From NCBI RefSeq assembly GCF_964275005.1, contig NC_092705.1, positions 17,015,385 through 17,079,384 of the forward strand: DNA of 64,000 bases, given 5' to 3'. The position numbers were made by a program, and so were the translations under genes. Positions 36,471 to 48,861 of the stretch are shown piece after piece. The stretch's first letter is position 1. The number at the start of each line of letters is the position of its first letter. Below the pieces are notes generated by a model. It was not told the origin of the DNA and did no database searches. It saw only the letters and a list, made by a program, of their open reading frames with translations. The DNA comes from Diadema setosum. Taxonomy: Eukaryota; Echinodermata; Echinoidea; Diadematoida; Diadematidae.

Positions 36471-37015
36471 CAGGAGGCAATATTTAGGTATGCCATTCAT
36501 TTTGCATCAGTCATGAAAATGTCACAACGGTGAAACAAATGGCATAATATACATATTGTATACAATAAACACACATCAGAGACAAAGATACAGACAAGTC
36601 TGAAAAACAGACAGTGAGTAAATTCAAGCCAACATAAAAACTAATATTATAACACAAACACATGATCAGCACTCATGGAAATGTGAAAACCCTCCTAGTA
36701 GACAAAGATTGTGATCTCACAATAACGGCAATGTACTACACTCTCACAACATTACTACAGGGTTGATCATGCCTCATGTAGAATACAGTTCACAAGGAAA
36801 TGGGCATGAAATAACAGTGTAGTGAGAGCAGAACAATAAAGAAATGAAAAGAAAGGAAGAAGATAAAAGGGAGAAGATGAAAAAGTAGAAGACAGCAAAT
36901 AAAAGGAAGCAGAAAAGATGAAAGAGAATAATGTGGAGACAGTGTCTCCATTCCAAATGTTGCCACAATGATTTCAAGAATAATTTTCCTTATATCATTG
37001 TATGCATGTGACATC

Positions 37016-37181
37016 ATACACTCTAGTAGTCTTCTCATCCAGCAGCGACTGTGCAGCTACTTTAAAAATTCATAAATTTTGAACGGACTGTCCGATTTTC
37101 CCCAAACTTTCACTGATGTGTTCTACAAATATTGCTGCATTCACTCAATCCACATGTATGAAGGTGGACTTGTCCTTTAAT
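37016..37181. mobile_element. Half copy of palindromic MITE family B
   Basis: TCTTCTCATCCAGCAGCGAC, then AACTTTCACTGATGTGTTCT, then GAAGGTGGACTTGTCCTTTA, matches the right half of the full element at 51953-52520. The left half is absent. Confidence 0.65.
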
Positions 37182-37718
37182 GATACCACAGCTCATGCTG
37201 TTTGCTTTGTTTTGTTTTGTTTTTTACATTACCAAGTATTATGAACACAGACCTGTATGATAAGCTTTAAAATGTATGTTAGGATTGAGTAAACAGTCAT
37301 GCATTCAAAGGGATATTCATGACTGAATTTAGTTGTGACCACAAATCAACAGACAGGCATTGTCTAAGAACATTCTTCATTTTGAATTATATGTACTAGC
37401 TAGGGACAGAGTCAATGAAATACATTGTACTTGGGTTAAGCACATCATACTAGTCAGTGATTGGATGAATACAGATCTGTAATCATGTGACAATGGATCA
37501 CACTCCGATATGGGCAATAAAACTTCTGAGGAAACAAATGGAAAACGATATGGAAAGATAGAAAAAAGACATTCCCCCCCCCCCCCCCAACTGCAGGAAT
37601 AAATCTTTGTTTTCTATACAATGCCAAAACCTGAGCATCAGATCACCAATTTGCAATGCTGGCAGACATGAGATTTAGGGAAGCAGCAAGTAATGGAATT
37701 GGAAATGCAAAGCTAACT

Positions 37719-38536
37719 AGAAATGTCGCTACAGCGACTGGTTATACCCCCGCCAAACAACATTTCATAAGCTTTGGTCAAAAAACTGAGGAAGTAGTTA
37801 AATCCGCCAGATCTTTCCTTGATCTTCTGCCATTAATATGCCGTTACCATGGCAACGTACTTTCGGGTACTGTCGAAAAATGCGTCTTGCACATCTACAA
37901 CCAAAGGCACACATCTGTACCAAGTTTCATGGAAATTGGGCAAAAACTGAGGAAATAGTTTGCAACACAAAATTTTCCATCATTTTGGCTCATAATATGT
38001 GAGCTGTTACCATGGCAACATACTTTTTGTCACCGTCAAGAAATGTGTCATGCTGACCTATATCCTAAGACAAACATTCAATATGAATTCCATGAGAATT
38101 GGAAGAACACTGATGAAGCAGTTTTGCCATGAAGCATTTTGCCCTATATTTTACCAATAACATGCCGTTACCATGGCAACGCACTTTTTGCCACTGCGGA
38201 AATATGTGTCTTGCACATTAACATATTCAGATGAACATCTGTACCTAATTTCATAAAAATTGATCAAAAACTGTGGGAGGAGTTCGCGACGCAAGATTTG
38301 TACCCATTTTTGCCCATAATATGCCGTTACCATGGCAACGTATTTTTGGGTACTGTCAAAAAATACGTCTTGCACATCTACAACCCAAGGCACACATCTG
38401 TGCCAAGTTTTATGGGAATCGGTTGAAAACTGAGGAAGTAGTTCGCGACGCAAGATTTGCAACGGACCGACCGCCCGACCGACCGTCCGCTGATTCCTAT
38501 ATACCCCCTTCAAACTTCGTTTGGCGGGGGTATAAA
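37719..38536. mobile_element. HINE-like element with four 160-bp core units
   Basis: The left arm AGAAATGTCGCTACAGCGAC folds back and is followed by TATACCCCCGCCAAAC. The right end is GTTTGGCGGGGGTATAAAAA, the subterminal inverse. TTACCATGGCAAC occurs at about 37844, 38007, 38168 and 38326, giving a period near 160 bp, and each unit has AAACTGAGGAAGTAGTT. An ACCGACCGNCCG array precedes the 3' arm. The core period resembles the 160-bp repeats of pearl-type bivalve elements. Homology is inferred. Confidence 0.6.
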
Positions 38537-39082
38537 AATGCACTGTGCATGCAGGAAGTGCAAATATAATAAAAACTGCACTATGCATAGCTGGTGGGCT
38601 TGACATAAAAACAACAGAGAATGTCTTTCATTTAAAAGAATACATAGAAAGTTCTCATTTGAGGATTTGATATACAATTCATTTCTTTGTTCTTCTTCTT
38701 CTTTTTTTTTTAATGGGCAACATATTCAGTGTCACTTTGGCTGACTCTTGCTTGAAGATAATAAAAGTATCAGGTTATATTTTTGTATGAGCACATTGTA
38801 CTCACATACATGCACTAGGTTTAAAAGCTCCCAGAGCTTAATGAAAGAGATACATTGACACATCTGTGCACTTTTCATTTGTGAAGGAGAAATTCAACTT
38901 AGAGGTGAAATGTGAATTGATATTTTTTCAATGTAAAAAAGGAATACTTTTTGATGGTTTGCTATGAAAATACAAGGAAGCTATTCTGCGGTTGTAATCC
39001 ATTTTGTAAGTTTTGACACAGAAAGCCCACAGATTTTAGGAAATGTTTGTGAACCAAGATAATCATTCCTTTGATTAGAACA

Positions 39083-39140
39083 AGAGGCCTGCAGGTAAAG
39101 TGCTCATCTGAGCATCACATGTCACCATCATGATGATATA
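39083..39140. mobile_element. 5' head of a HINE-like element
   Basis: ACAAGAGGCCTGCAGGT followed by AAGTGCTCATCTGAGC matches the head of the element at 28221. It is cut off after about 55 bp by the MITE that follows, so the copy is a solitary or interrupted head. Confidence 0.5.
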
Positions 39141-39879
39141 TGTGACCGTGCATCACAAAACCAACAAAAGGGTTGCACGCCCTGATTTTACACGAGGACT
39201 CACATTAGGTGAAACAGGTTAACCTAGTCAATCGTGAGTTTTTCATATTTTCTGAAAGAGCAATTCTTGTTTTACATTATTTTTAAATTTGGGATCATAA
39301 AATGAATGTGATATTGTGTTTTTAGCAGTTTTTCTGGAACATTTCATTGAAGAGTAATTACTTATAATATCTCTTATGATAGAGGCTGCTTTTCATTTCT
39401 TAAAAACTCTCTAAACACTCTTCACTTTCAACTCTAATAACTTTAAATATGAAAGCATGATTCTACTGCTTTTAAAGTTGGTACTAGTCATGAATAGAAT
39501 GTAATAATATATCATGCACAAATACAGTTTAATCTGATAATTCCTTCATTGTGGTCAAGGTTGTAAATCCTGTTTTTCTGTTTTGTTTTGTTTTGTTTGT
39601 TTGTTTTTTTCATTGGTCCCATTTATTGCACAGATAATAACTTGGTGAGATAAGCACTTGAATAGACCCTAAACTTCAGAACTCTTTTCTAAGTAAAAAA
39701 TTTTTCCATAGTGGGTACATTCTTTTCATTATTTACATGTAGATAGGTTAGGTACACTGTAAGTCGATTTGAATCAATCCATACAACATTTTAAAGCTTA
39801 AAGTCCACTCTTTTAGAATCTACCCACACTGAAAATCCATTTCTAGCGACTTTTGTTGGTTTTGTGATGTAGGGTCACA
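39141..39879. mobile_element. TGTGACC-ended MITE (739 bp)
   Basis: The left end TGTGACCGTGCATCACAAAA and right end TTTTGTGATGTAGGGTCACA are imperfect inverted repeats that continue inward as CCAACAAAAG / CTTTTGTTGG. Both sides are flanked by TATA-like sequence. The interior is AT-rich and non-coding. A short fragment of the same terminus (TGTGACCATGCATCACA) occurs at 50636. Confidence 0.75.
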
Positions 39880-40215
39880 TATAGTGTAAGACTTCTAAAC
39901 TGCCAACAGTAACTATAATATTACTCTTACAAATAGTGGCACTTGCAAAAAGTAAATGCAAAAACAAAAACACAAGCAACACAACACACAACAGCTTATG
40001 AATGTATGCAAATGAAACCACAGTGGAGCATAATTTGTACAGGAAAAAAAAAAAGGAAGTAAGAAAGGAACACACCAGTCAAGTGTTATACAAAGACGAC
40101 AAAACTGAATGGCGATTAAGTGCAAATTAGTAGAACAAGCATGAAACAGAACTGCACAAAAGAAAAATCAAACATCTTATTTTGAAGACATTCTGCTCTG
40201 GGCAGAAGTACTTAC

Positions 40216-40234
40216 GGTGATCCCTGGGGTATAA
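40216..40234 (-). CDS. GYG1: Possible 19-bp glycogenin microexon
   Basis: On the minus strand a strong donor ACC|GTAAGTACT (40215) follows TTATACCCCAGGGATCACC. If the exon begins after the AG at 40235-40236, its 19 bp joins the phase-2 end of exon 44832-44902 to the phase-0 start of the last exon and adds SYTPGIT-like residues in frame. Without some such exon those two phases do not fit. Against it: another AG two bases upstream gives the wrong phase, and the pyrimidine tract is about 60 bp away. Confidence 0.3.
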
Positions 40235-40419
40235 CTCTATTGCAGCATTCAGTTTATGCAAGCCATGCAAGATTTCCATGACAACAAGCACAGTAGATGG
40301 AAATCAAATAAAGGAGAAAGAACAAAAAATGAGACAGCAAAACTTTAGCAATCATGCATAGAACATAAATCAAAATTCTCTTTTGTCTTGCATTTGATCT
40401 TGTTTTGCATGGCACATAA

Positions 40420-40916
40420 TAGGCGCTTTCACATTCAGCCCAATGTTTCGAAATAGCGCGCTATTTTCTGACTTGGGAAATTTTCCCGATAGCGAAATAG
40501 CGCGCTATTTGATAATGTGGACACAAATTAACGCGCTAGTTGTATCACTCTGATCGAGAAAATTTCTCGAGTCCAACTCGGGAAATTTCTGAAATAGCGG
40601 GATAGTAGCGCGCTATTTGATAATGTGAAAACGACTCAAAAAATTAGCGTGATAAATCCCATCATGCCTAGCGTGTCTGACCCGATTGACCGAGGCAAAC
40701 TGCACACAAATCATGAGGAATTTTTGAGAGGGCACACACATTATTGATGCTGTTTGCACATACTCAGCTGTCGAATTAGCTATTTTAAAATTTTTAACTA
40801 TTCGGGCTACCCCCTCTTCGCGCTGATGTGAATAAGAAATGAAATAGCGCTCTAATTCGCAAGCGCGGAAAATATTTCGAGCTTGGATTTTTATCAGGCT
40901 GATGTGAAAACGCCTA
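40420..40916. mobile_element. MITE family C with AAATAGCGCGCTATTT words, copy 1
   Basis: The left end TAGGCGCTTTCACATTCAGC is inverted at the right as GCTGATGTGAAAACGCCTA. AAATAGCGCGCTATTT occurs several times inside and is itself palindromic. TA lies at each end and may be the target duplication. Copy 2 is at 49932-50209. Confidence 0.75.
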
Positions 40917-41394
40917 ATGAAACTTCTGAAACATATGACCAAAAAAAAAAAAAAAATCAAAATGCACATGCCAAGTAACATGTGGCATGCTCATATGTAC
41001 AATGTAGTAACATAAGTGCATCACAAATTATGTTTTCCTTTAGTGTCTCTCTGTAAACTTTTCATTCTCTCTCCTGTCTCTCAGTCAAATATGAATGCAT
41101 ATATCAAATAATACCCCTCTCTTTTTCTCACTTTTTTAAACATCCTCTTACCTGACTCTCCCACACTACCATCGGTACAATCTGTCCCCTCTCTTCCTCC
41201 TTGCTTTTCTTCCTTCTATTCTTCTCCCATCAAAGTGAAGCTTTAGTTGATTATACACTTGTTGGGTTTGTGAACTCATTTACATATGCATGCAACATGA
41301 TCATCATGATAGTAATAAAAATATGAATAATGGCAATGACATAAATATGATGACCATTCTCATACTGTACAGTGCATCACACCTTTCAAAAGGT

Positions 41395-41645
41395 CTCCAT
41401 GGCACTTCACTATCTTTTCACCCAGCACTCGTACCAGAATCGCTCTCGATTCTTTCATGTGCATGGGTTAGGACCCTTCTACACACGTGGCCTCCATTTT
41501 GTGTTTATCCTAGCAGTTTTACCACATACCAGGATGGCAGCATCATAATACACAACATCAGCACTGCTGATATCCAACTGAAATTTGAACCATGGACCTT
41601 TTGTTTGAGAGGCAGATACACAACCAGCTGAGCCAGTCTACTGCC
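41395..41645 (-). mobile_element. tRNA-derived SINE
   Basis: On the minus strand the sequence opens GGGCAGTAGACTGGCTCAGC with an A-box-like TGGCTCAGCTGG and, about 45 bp later, a B-box-like GGTCCATGGTTCAAATTTC. That spacing is the RNA polymerase III internal promoter of a tRNA head. A non-tRNA body continues to about 41395. The tRNA part is too divergent to be a functional gene. Confidence 0.6.
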
Positions 41646-42169
41646 CTTTCCTCATAAGACAGACAATGGCGAACGTCGCGACTCATATCTATTACAATAG
41701 CCAACGTGATGGAAACTTTAGAGAATTATATTCAAATGGATGCAGGAACTCACAGCTTACAACAGTTAAGAAACACTTTTAATTTCCATGATGTCACTAT
41801 ATAGACACAAACACACATCTATAGACAAGTAACACCAGATGGGGAAGAAAACTGTTTTCAAAGTACTGTGAAAGAAGACATTATTGCACAAGTAATTATT
41901 CATGCTGGCCAGGTAAGATGAATTTCGCATGTTTGTAATTCCACAGAATCAAAGCATTAAAATGTTGCATAGGAAAGGAACAAAAAATATTCAAATGCTT
42001 TTATTTTCATGCTAGTTTCTTGCTGCGCACAATGCAAAAAAAAAAATTAAAAATCCACATTTACCCAATATGAGATACATTAGTAGCAGGAGGAAGCACG
42101 CAGCTCATGTAGGTACTTTTTTCCTCACACCACTTTCTTCATGATTGTCACAGCCTTTATCCAGAGATA

Positions 42170-42592
42170 CAGTTCGACCTCGATTATCCGGCCTCCTTTT
42201 ATCCGGAAATCTCTATCATCCGGACACGTTAACGCAGTGAAGGACTTTTTTTTTCATCCAAAAATTGAGAAAAAACAGTGACTTTCATGGATCTATTTCA
42301 CTAATTTCATAAGATGTGCATGATAGGTTTCTCAATATCTAATGAGGTAAAACATGTATGATTTTCACATAAAGATATACTTTATTTTTGTGATGAAGGG
42401 ACTACAATTTTGCACAGGCTAGCATAGATTACACCACCATTGCGGTGTAAGCTACCTGCCTGGCTGCCAGTGCACTGGGACGGCAGCTTGGACGGCAGCT
42501 ATATAACATTGTGTCTCCCATATCCGGCCAATTCGCTTTAATATCCGGATGAGCGCCGGTCATGACATGGCTGGATAATCAAGGTCGAACTG
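42170..42592. mobile_element. Pogo/Tigger-like MITE, 423 bp
   Basis: CAGTTCGACCTCGATTATCC at the left matches the inverse of GGATAATCAAGGTCGAACTG at the right, with TA at 42168-42169 and 42593-42594. Inner ATCCGG words recur (TTATCCGGAAA, CATCCGGACA, ATATCCGGCC). CAGTxxxACCTCGATTATCCGG ends are typical of Tigger-type elements. No transposase frame. Confidence 0.8.
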
Positions 42593-43327
42593 TAGATGAA
42601 AAAACAGAACTCCCCACATGGGCATGCATCTGGATGCAGAAGTGAACGATTTTTATGCATCATTCCCTTCACAAAGATGTATCGTGTGTGTGTGTGTGTG
42701 TGTTGTGTGTGTGTGGATTCATTAACTGGATTCACCGAGTACGTATGTTGAGTAGTGAGACAATCCATTTTCCAACCAATCTTAAAACATGAACTGCTGG
42801 CTTAGAATTCAAGCATGGGCTAACCGCATTGCTGTTTGTGCTGCTAAATGAGTTGGAAGCATAAGAGAGATGAGCGACAGATTTTCACTGCTTTCCACTT
42901 CATTTGCGAGTCTTACACAAGGAGCAAACAACATCAAAGAAAGCATACTCATTGGCAGATAACTGCCCAACATCAAACTTTAACAGTCATGTAGAAAGCA
43001 AAACATTTACTCAGCATACCATTGAGAGATTCAGTTTGACTCTATACAAAAGCTACTACCTACAGCTGTAGCTCCAATGTCCATTTTAACTATCGAGACA
43101 TGTACTTTGTTGCCTAAAAAGCTGTACATAAATGTTTATGACATTCAATGAGTTTCTGAAAGACTTTTAAGCAGAGGAACATCAGGCACTTTGGTCCCAT
43201 CACAGGCAGTTTTTTATTTATAATGAGACTACACTGTCTGTACAATGCAAGATGCACAAACTGGATTACATAAAACAGTATGTGATCCCCCTGCGATGAA
43301 TCATTGGAGAAAATCAGTACAAAACCG

Positions 43328-43420
43328 TTAACCCCTTATGGACAGACTGATTTTGTCACAACACACATATCCCATAGACACCTGCTTGAGTATACTCAGG
43401 ACTTGTCCTCAACGGGTTAA
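43328..43420. mobile_element. Miniature TTAA element (93 bp)
   Basis: It is bounded by TTAA at 43328-43331 and 43417-43420, with inverted ends TTAACCCCTTATGGACAG and GACTTGTCCTCAACGGGTTAA-like sequence. It shares TTGAGTATACTCAGGAC with the similar elements at 51878-51956 and 61267-61354. TTAA targets indicate the piggyBac type. Confidence 0.65.
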
Positions 43421-43549
43421 CCAACATTCAGCATATCCAAATTGTATACATATTCTTAAAACAAGGTTGTGTATGACATGGCATACACTTGTAGCAACCA
43501 TTCTATAAACGCAAAGTTGGCTTCCACATCCTGGACAAAATAAAAAGGG

Positions 43550-44510
43550 TCCAAGGGTGAAGTGGTATTGAAGTTTGAGGAAACATCATTATATGAATGG
43601 CAAAGGCAGATGTCAATGCTTTAAAGTTGACCTCGCATGACCTTTGACATTTTCATGTGTATAAAGTTCTTATAGGCTTCCAGCATCATAAGGCACACAT
43701 TGCACCTGTAACTGCAGCAACTGAAGATGTCAATTGCTTTGGAGAGTCACAGACATGCAAATATAGATACCATACTGGATTCCATGTAAGTTTGATGCCT
43801 TGACAGAGACAAGATCAGATACACAGACAGAGGAAGATCAAACCCATGACATGGAGATTCACATTATGCATCTTCAAATATCATGCAAGTTGTGATTTAG
43901 AAGTGGCCAATGGATTTAAGAGAGTGGAAAGACAAAATCAAGAGTCCTGCAAGCCATCTGTAACTTGGATGAACTGCAAGGACCTTTGATCTTGATATGG
44001 AACCTTGGGCAGCATAACATGACAAAGATCATCCTATTGTTAAAGCGAATTCCTTGTCCAAGTTTCGATTACACATGGCTGTGAAGTTTGTCGCAAGTCT
44101 TACAGGTAAAGGGAAGCACATGACCTGAAGTAACCTTTTAATCTTGGCATGTTACCATGGAAAGCAACATAAGAAGAGCCCCATAAGTGTGCCTCTGATC
44201 AAAGTGGAGTTGCACCGGGAGTATACCGTATTTGTCATACGAGTCTCGCAGGCAAACTTTAAACATGCGACCTGAATTGACTTTTGACCTTTCAATGTAG
44301 AACTGTAACCCCTGACTGCACAATAACATGGATATCCAAAAAGTACCTCTGACCCAAGACTGGTAAACAATTGGAGCCACTGTAGCAAGCAAGTTACTTG
44401 TCTCCAGGGTGTCATGCAGGTCAATGTAATTTACATTTGTTATAAAGTCAGAGATTGACGATGGACAGACCAATGCCATTTGGAACATTTAGCTCCACCT
44501 TCACCATCAG
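43550..44510. repeat. Decayed tandem-cored repeat
   Basis: TGACCTTTGA-like words recur near 43639, 43980, 44125 and 44280, with degraded TTACCATGG (44150) and AAGTTTGxTGCC words. It ends near a GATGGACAGACCAATGCCAT tail. This resembles an old HINE-like copy. Boundaries are approximate. Confidence 0.4.
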
Positions 44511-44831
44511 TGGGAAATTCAAACTGAGAGATGGCACTGATCATTGACAGAAAATGAGACAAGCAGGAATTACCTGGTGTCCTTTTGAGAATATTAAACA
44601 AGAGGATTGTAACCCTACATACGTAATTGTGTATGAATGCACCATGACTACCTTTTTAATACAGAGTTTACACGTGGTGTCTCAGCACCTAATAATAGGA
44701 TGGAAAAGGTTTTAAAAAAACAAAGAGTGTTACGAAGGTGGGTTTCCATGCCTCTTTACATGACAGCCACTAGTATTTCAAGCGCAGAGAAGGCAAACAA
44801 CCCATACTACAAGCCCAGACTGTCAACATAC

Positions 44832-44902
44832 CTGCTTCTTTCCACAGGTTTCATCTTCAAATCTTGAGGCATGCTGGCGACGCCCTCCCTCAGTCCCACA
44901 TA
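44832..44902 (-). CDS. GYG1: Glycogenin, probable 71-bp linker exon
   Basis: Minus-strand acceptor CATTGTCTTCAG (ending 44903) and donor AAGCAG|GTATGT (44831) are both strong. Continuing phase 0 from the upstream 246-bp exon, it reads YVGLREGVASMPQDLKMKPV and ERS and leaves phase 2. It lies in the variable linker between the catalytic domain and the synthase-binding tail, where family sequence is not conserved, so support comes from splice sites, phase and the open frame. The last exon needs phase 0, so another small exon must intervene (see 40216-40234) or a different donor is used. Confidence 0.62.
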
Positions 44903-46627
44903 CTGAAGACAATGCAAGAGAAGCATCCTACGTGGGGATGTTTCCGTGGTTAGCAGCATGGGCAGTGGGCAGATAAATGGATGTTTAATGGATGTTATGT
45001 GATGCCAGTGTTATGTTATTAGAAATTTAGTTCATTAGCGGCATGATGTAAAGATGTAAAAGTATGAATGTAGTTGGAAAATTAATATTTTCAAAGGAAG
45101 TTAGCTTTGCTTTTAAAATCATGTCACAAATATCAAATTGTTAATGTTTTATATCAAAGTGGATGCCAAATGGTACAGACAAAGCAAATATATGTCTCAA
45201 TTACAGTGGAAAGATGAATTACAGTGTAAATGCTTAATTCAATAAGGCAGTCACATGTAGATAGTGAGTTGTTTAGTTTTCTTGGCAATATATAGGGAAT
45301 ACGTAACAGGATTGAAATAGTGAATTTCACAGGACAACACAACATTCATACATCACCCTTATACATATTTGACAGGAGGTAGAAGCAAGGATTGGATGAT
45401 ACAGCGACAGGTTTGGGGGGGGGGATATTTGGGTAGGTTTACAGGGATACACATGGGGGTCAGAGGGATATTTTAAAAGCACAAGGGTTTTTACCACAGG
45501 AGGGCGCCATTTACAGTTACAACAATGCAGGGAGAATGGAGCACACACTTGGTATTTTGGTAATAGAAGAGACAAATGGTGCAGCAGTACATTGAGCAAC
45601 ATGGGTCGGGAGGGAGAGAAGAAACAAATTAAAACATAACATTAGTGGCTTGGAACATAAACATGTATCACATTGATTCTATCAGACCAAACACATTACT
45701 GAATTATTTTGGAGATACATGTAAACAGCTGAAAAAAAAAAAAAACACTTGCAATTTTTGCATCCAGGCAGAACAGAAAACATTCAAACATGCAACAAAT
45801 TACTCTCCCCCCTCCCCCCCCCCCCAAAAAAAGAAGAAGATTGAGTGTTCATATACCTGGGTTCCTCTCCCAAACACATCTACAATTTCTGAACATCATC
45901 ATGGTTAAAACACTCATGTGCAACCTCTACAGGCCACATCTTATCTCAGGACTTTTTTTTTTTTTTGAATGATTACACAAGCAATTGATTTAATAACCAT
46001 TAAATCATCATTACTTTTCAAAGAAAAAATGATACCCTGGTATAAGCCCCAGACACAAGAAAGTTCCCTTTGGGGAGTAGAAAGGGAATCTAAATGCACA
46101 GTCCATATTAAAGGGGTTGGTGAAAACAAAGTTCTGATTTTCTACTGAGTAATGTACTCAAATATTGCCCAATTTCAATTGTTCAGTGTTTATTTGTTTG
46201 TTTGTTTGTTTTTTTCAGATCTAAGCTGTTATACTTACCTCAGGTAAATTATATGCATAAGTGTCAAATGCATAATTGAGGTAAAACTGTGGTAAAACAT
46301 TAGGATATTTCATAAAATTTGCGAGCACAGGAATGAGGGGAAGAAGGGGAAGTAAAGAAAAAAATATGTCCGAGATGAATAACATTATGGGCATGAAGAG
46401 GGAGAATTACAAAACAAGGAAGTACATGAGAAAAGGTGGAAAGTAGGAGAAAGAGAGACCACGAGAAATATACCAATGAAGAAGAGAACATATAGTGGAA
46501 TCAAACTAAGGATGAAGCAAGGATGCAAGCAATATCTACATCTGGAATCTACAATAAAATGTCAGTATGTCAAGGGAAGAAAGAAAGAAATGTAGACACT
46601 ACAGAGGAAGGATGGTATGGGGCATAC

Positions 46628-46873
46628 CGCTCTTGCCTCAGATGATTCCATGTCCCCCTGAGGGTGGAGTTGTGATTCATGAAGGGGTGCAGATACCAGC
46701 TCCACTTGTTGGTCTGGGTCATGCTGACCCCCACTTATGAGGGGCTGTGTAGTGGATTGAGGAGTGGTAGGTACCATCGCTGGTCCCTGCTCTGGTCCTA
46801 GGGGTTCATGTAGCTCCCGCAAGGGGTGCAGTTTTGAGTCGGGAAGGGGCGTTGTAGCCATCACAGTATCTTG
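46628..46873 (-). CDS. GYG1: Glycogenin linker exon, second copy (3' copy)
   Basis: This 246-bp exon in phase 0-0 lies between minus-strand acceptor CAACAG (ending 46874) and donor GCG|GTATGC (46627). The 82 residues begin QDTVMATTPLPDSKLHPLRE and include TQPLISGGQHDPDQQVEL and HESQLHPQGDMESSEARA: a Pro/Gln/His-rich, presumably disordered linker between the catalytic domain and the synthase-binding tail. It differs from the upstream copy by two bases, giving E for A and L for I (LHEPLG versus LHAPIG). Being phase-symmetric, one or both copies could be spliced in without a frame change. Confidence 0.75.
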
Positions 46874-48475
46874 CTGTTGACGGATTACATGGGAATTTTC
46901 AAAGATCTTTTATCAAGCAAGACTATTTTTGTACAGTTGGCATGGAACTGGCCAGCTGGGATTTTCTGCTCCGGCCAGGCCTTCCAATTCAGCTTTTTGA
47001 GGAACAGAGTAGTTATTTGGTGACTTTTCTGGGGTAATTTAATCTTTGATCTGGATAGTTCTTAAGCATTTCATTGTTTGGAGGCAGTGATAAGACAAGG
47101 CATCAATGGAAGAGAGCCCAGAAAAGGAAGTCCTGTCTGATGTTATAAAGTTACAGCTGTAGAATGAGGGACAGTTTACAAGACACACACCAAAATACAA
47201 GCACACAATAGTGGTATGGGATTAAGGTGTAAATGCATTACTACACAGTAAAAAGATTCAAGAAGATGCATGCTAAAGAAAGGATAGATGTTAAAATTAA
47301 TATGCAAGTGTCATGGAGATGTCATCAAAACCATCACCTTGATGACAACTGGTAGAAAAAGTTTTACACTTTGACATTCACATCTTCTATATTTCCCTGT
47401 CACACATCCTGATATGCTTGCTGCTGGGCCACACTTAAAGGCTAAAGCTAAACATTGGCTCTACTTATACTGTTAAAATTATGGAGACCAAACATCAATC
47501 ATACCCTATGTTTGTCCACAAGAATTGTAAGGACCATTTTGATATAAACAAATAGGCATTTGGGGCATTTAGAAACTTTAATAGACTATCATATTCAAAT
47601 TCAGCTTCCAAATACAGTAAGTTGATTTGATTCTGTGATAATTCTGTGTTATGGATTCTTTGGAGTGTCCCTGTACTACAAAGTATGTTGTATTTTGCTC
47701 AGTGTGAATTAAAATGAGATACTAAGTGGATGACCTGGAACAAAGGTATCAGACTAATTCTATCTAATTGTACACATTAATGAATTCTGGGGATGTTCAC
47801 GTTTAACATAAAGATTTAGACAATTGAATCAAATTGAATCTAGGCAAAACAGAAAACATTCAAAAATGTTACAAATGGCTTTTCACTCCCTCTCCTGCCC
47901 TCTCCAAAATGAATGATCACATACTTGGTGATGCCTGTACATTTTCTATGCATAAACAGATTAATTCATTGAAAACCACAAAGTGATTCATCAAGATTAT
48001 TCAAGGAAAACAAAATAAGACCTTTACATGAGGATGTTGGTATTACGTAAAGCATTAGGGTACCTTTAAACATTGATCATAAGGAGTTTGAGGCAAAATA
48101 AAAGTCTTTTTTTTCCATCAATTTACATCTGTGACCCACTTTAGATTGCAGATTTCCTAGACCTAAGCGACTCACTTACCATAGAAACATGAAAGCAAAC
48201 GTACAAGATGCATACTAATGAGGTAAACTATAACACAATAAGCACAGGACAGAGGAGGAGAGAAAAATGAGGAAGGAAAAGAAGAATAGGAAGAGGAGAA
48301 CAAGAAACAGGATAGTAAAGAAGAAACAAAGTGGTATTAAATAAGAGGGGAAGGATAAAACATGAGTGAAAGCTACGTGTACCTTCATCAGGACCTGACA
48401 AAAGGAGTATAAACATTTATGAAAGAAAGAAATGAATGTAGACACTCTAGAGAGGAAGGATGGTTTGGAGCATAC

Positions 48476-48721
48476 CGCTCTTGCCTCAGATGATTCCATG
48501 TCCCCCTGAGGGTGGAGTTGTGATTCATGAAGGGGTGCAGATACCAGCTCCACTTGTTGGTCTGGGTCATGCTGACCCCCACTTATGAGGGGCTGTGTAG
48601 TGGATTGAGGAGTGGTAGGTACCATCGCTGGTCCCTGCTCTGGTCCTATGGGTGCATGTAGCTCCCGCAAGGGGTGCAGTTTTGAGTCGGGAAGGGGCGT
48701 TGTAGCCATCACAGTATCTTG
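48476..48721 (-). CDS. GYG1: Glycogenin linker exon, first copy (5' copy)
   Basis: Same structure as the copy at 46628-46873: acceptor CAACAG ending at 48722, donor GCG|GTATGC at 48475, 82 codons, phase 0 at both ends. The preceding exon (54640-54826) ends in phase 0 at RIEQEQ, so the join RIEQEQ|QDTVMATTP is in frame. An internal ATG is present, but the exon is internal, not a start. The linker region of glycogenins varies in length and sequence, so membership is inferred from location, strand, phase, splice sites and retention of an open frame in both copies. Confidence 0.78.
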
Positions 48722-48861
48722 CTGTTGATGGATTACACAGGAATTTTTCTTTTCTTGGCTTGGAACTGGTCATCTTGGATTTTCTAGTACAGCTACGTGT
48801 AGACCTTCCTCATCATTTATTTGAGGAATAAACTAATTATTTGGTGACTTGTGTAGGAAAC

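Noticed and set aside
48215-48475. Long minus-strand frame continuing past the linker exon (hydrophobic LLFLFFF tail)
   Set aside because: It reads through the GTATGC donor into intron; the hydrophobic tail is translated purine-rich intron, not a membrane segment.
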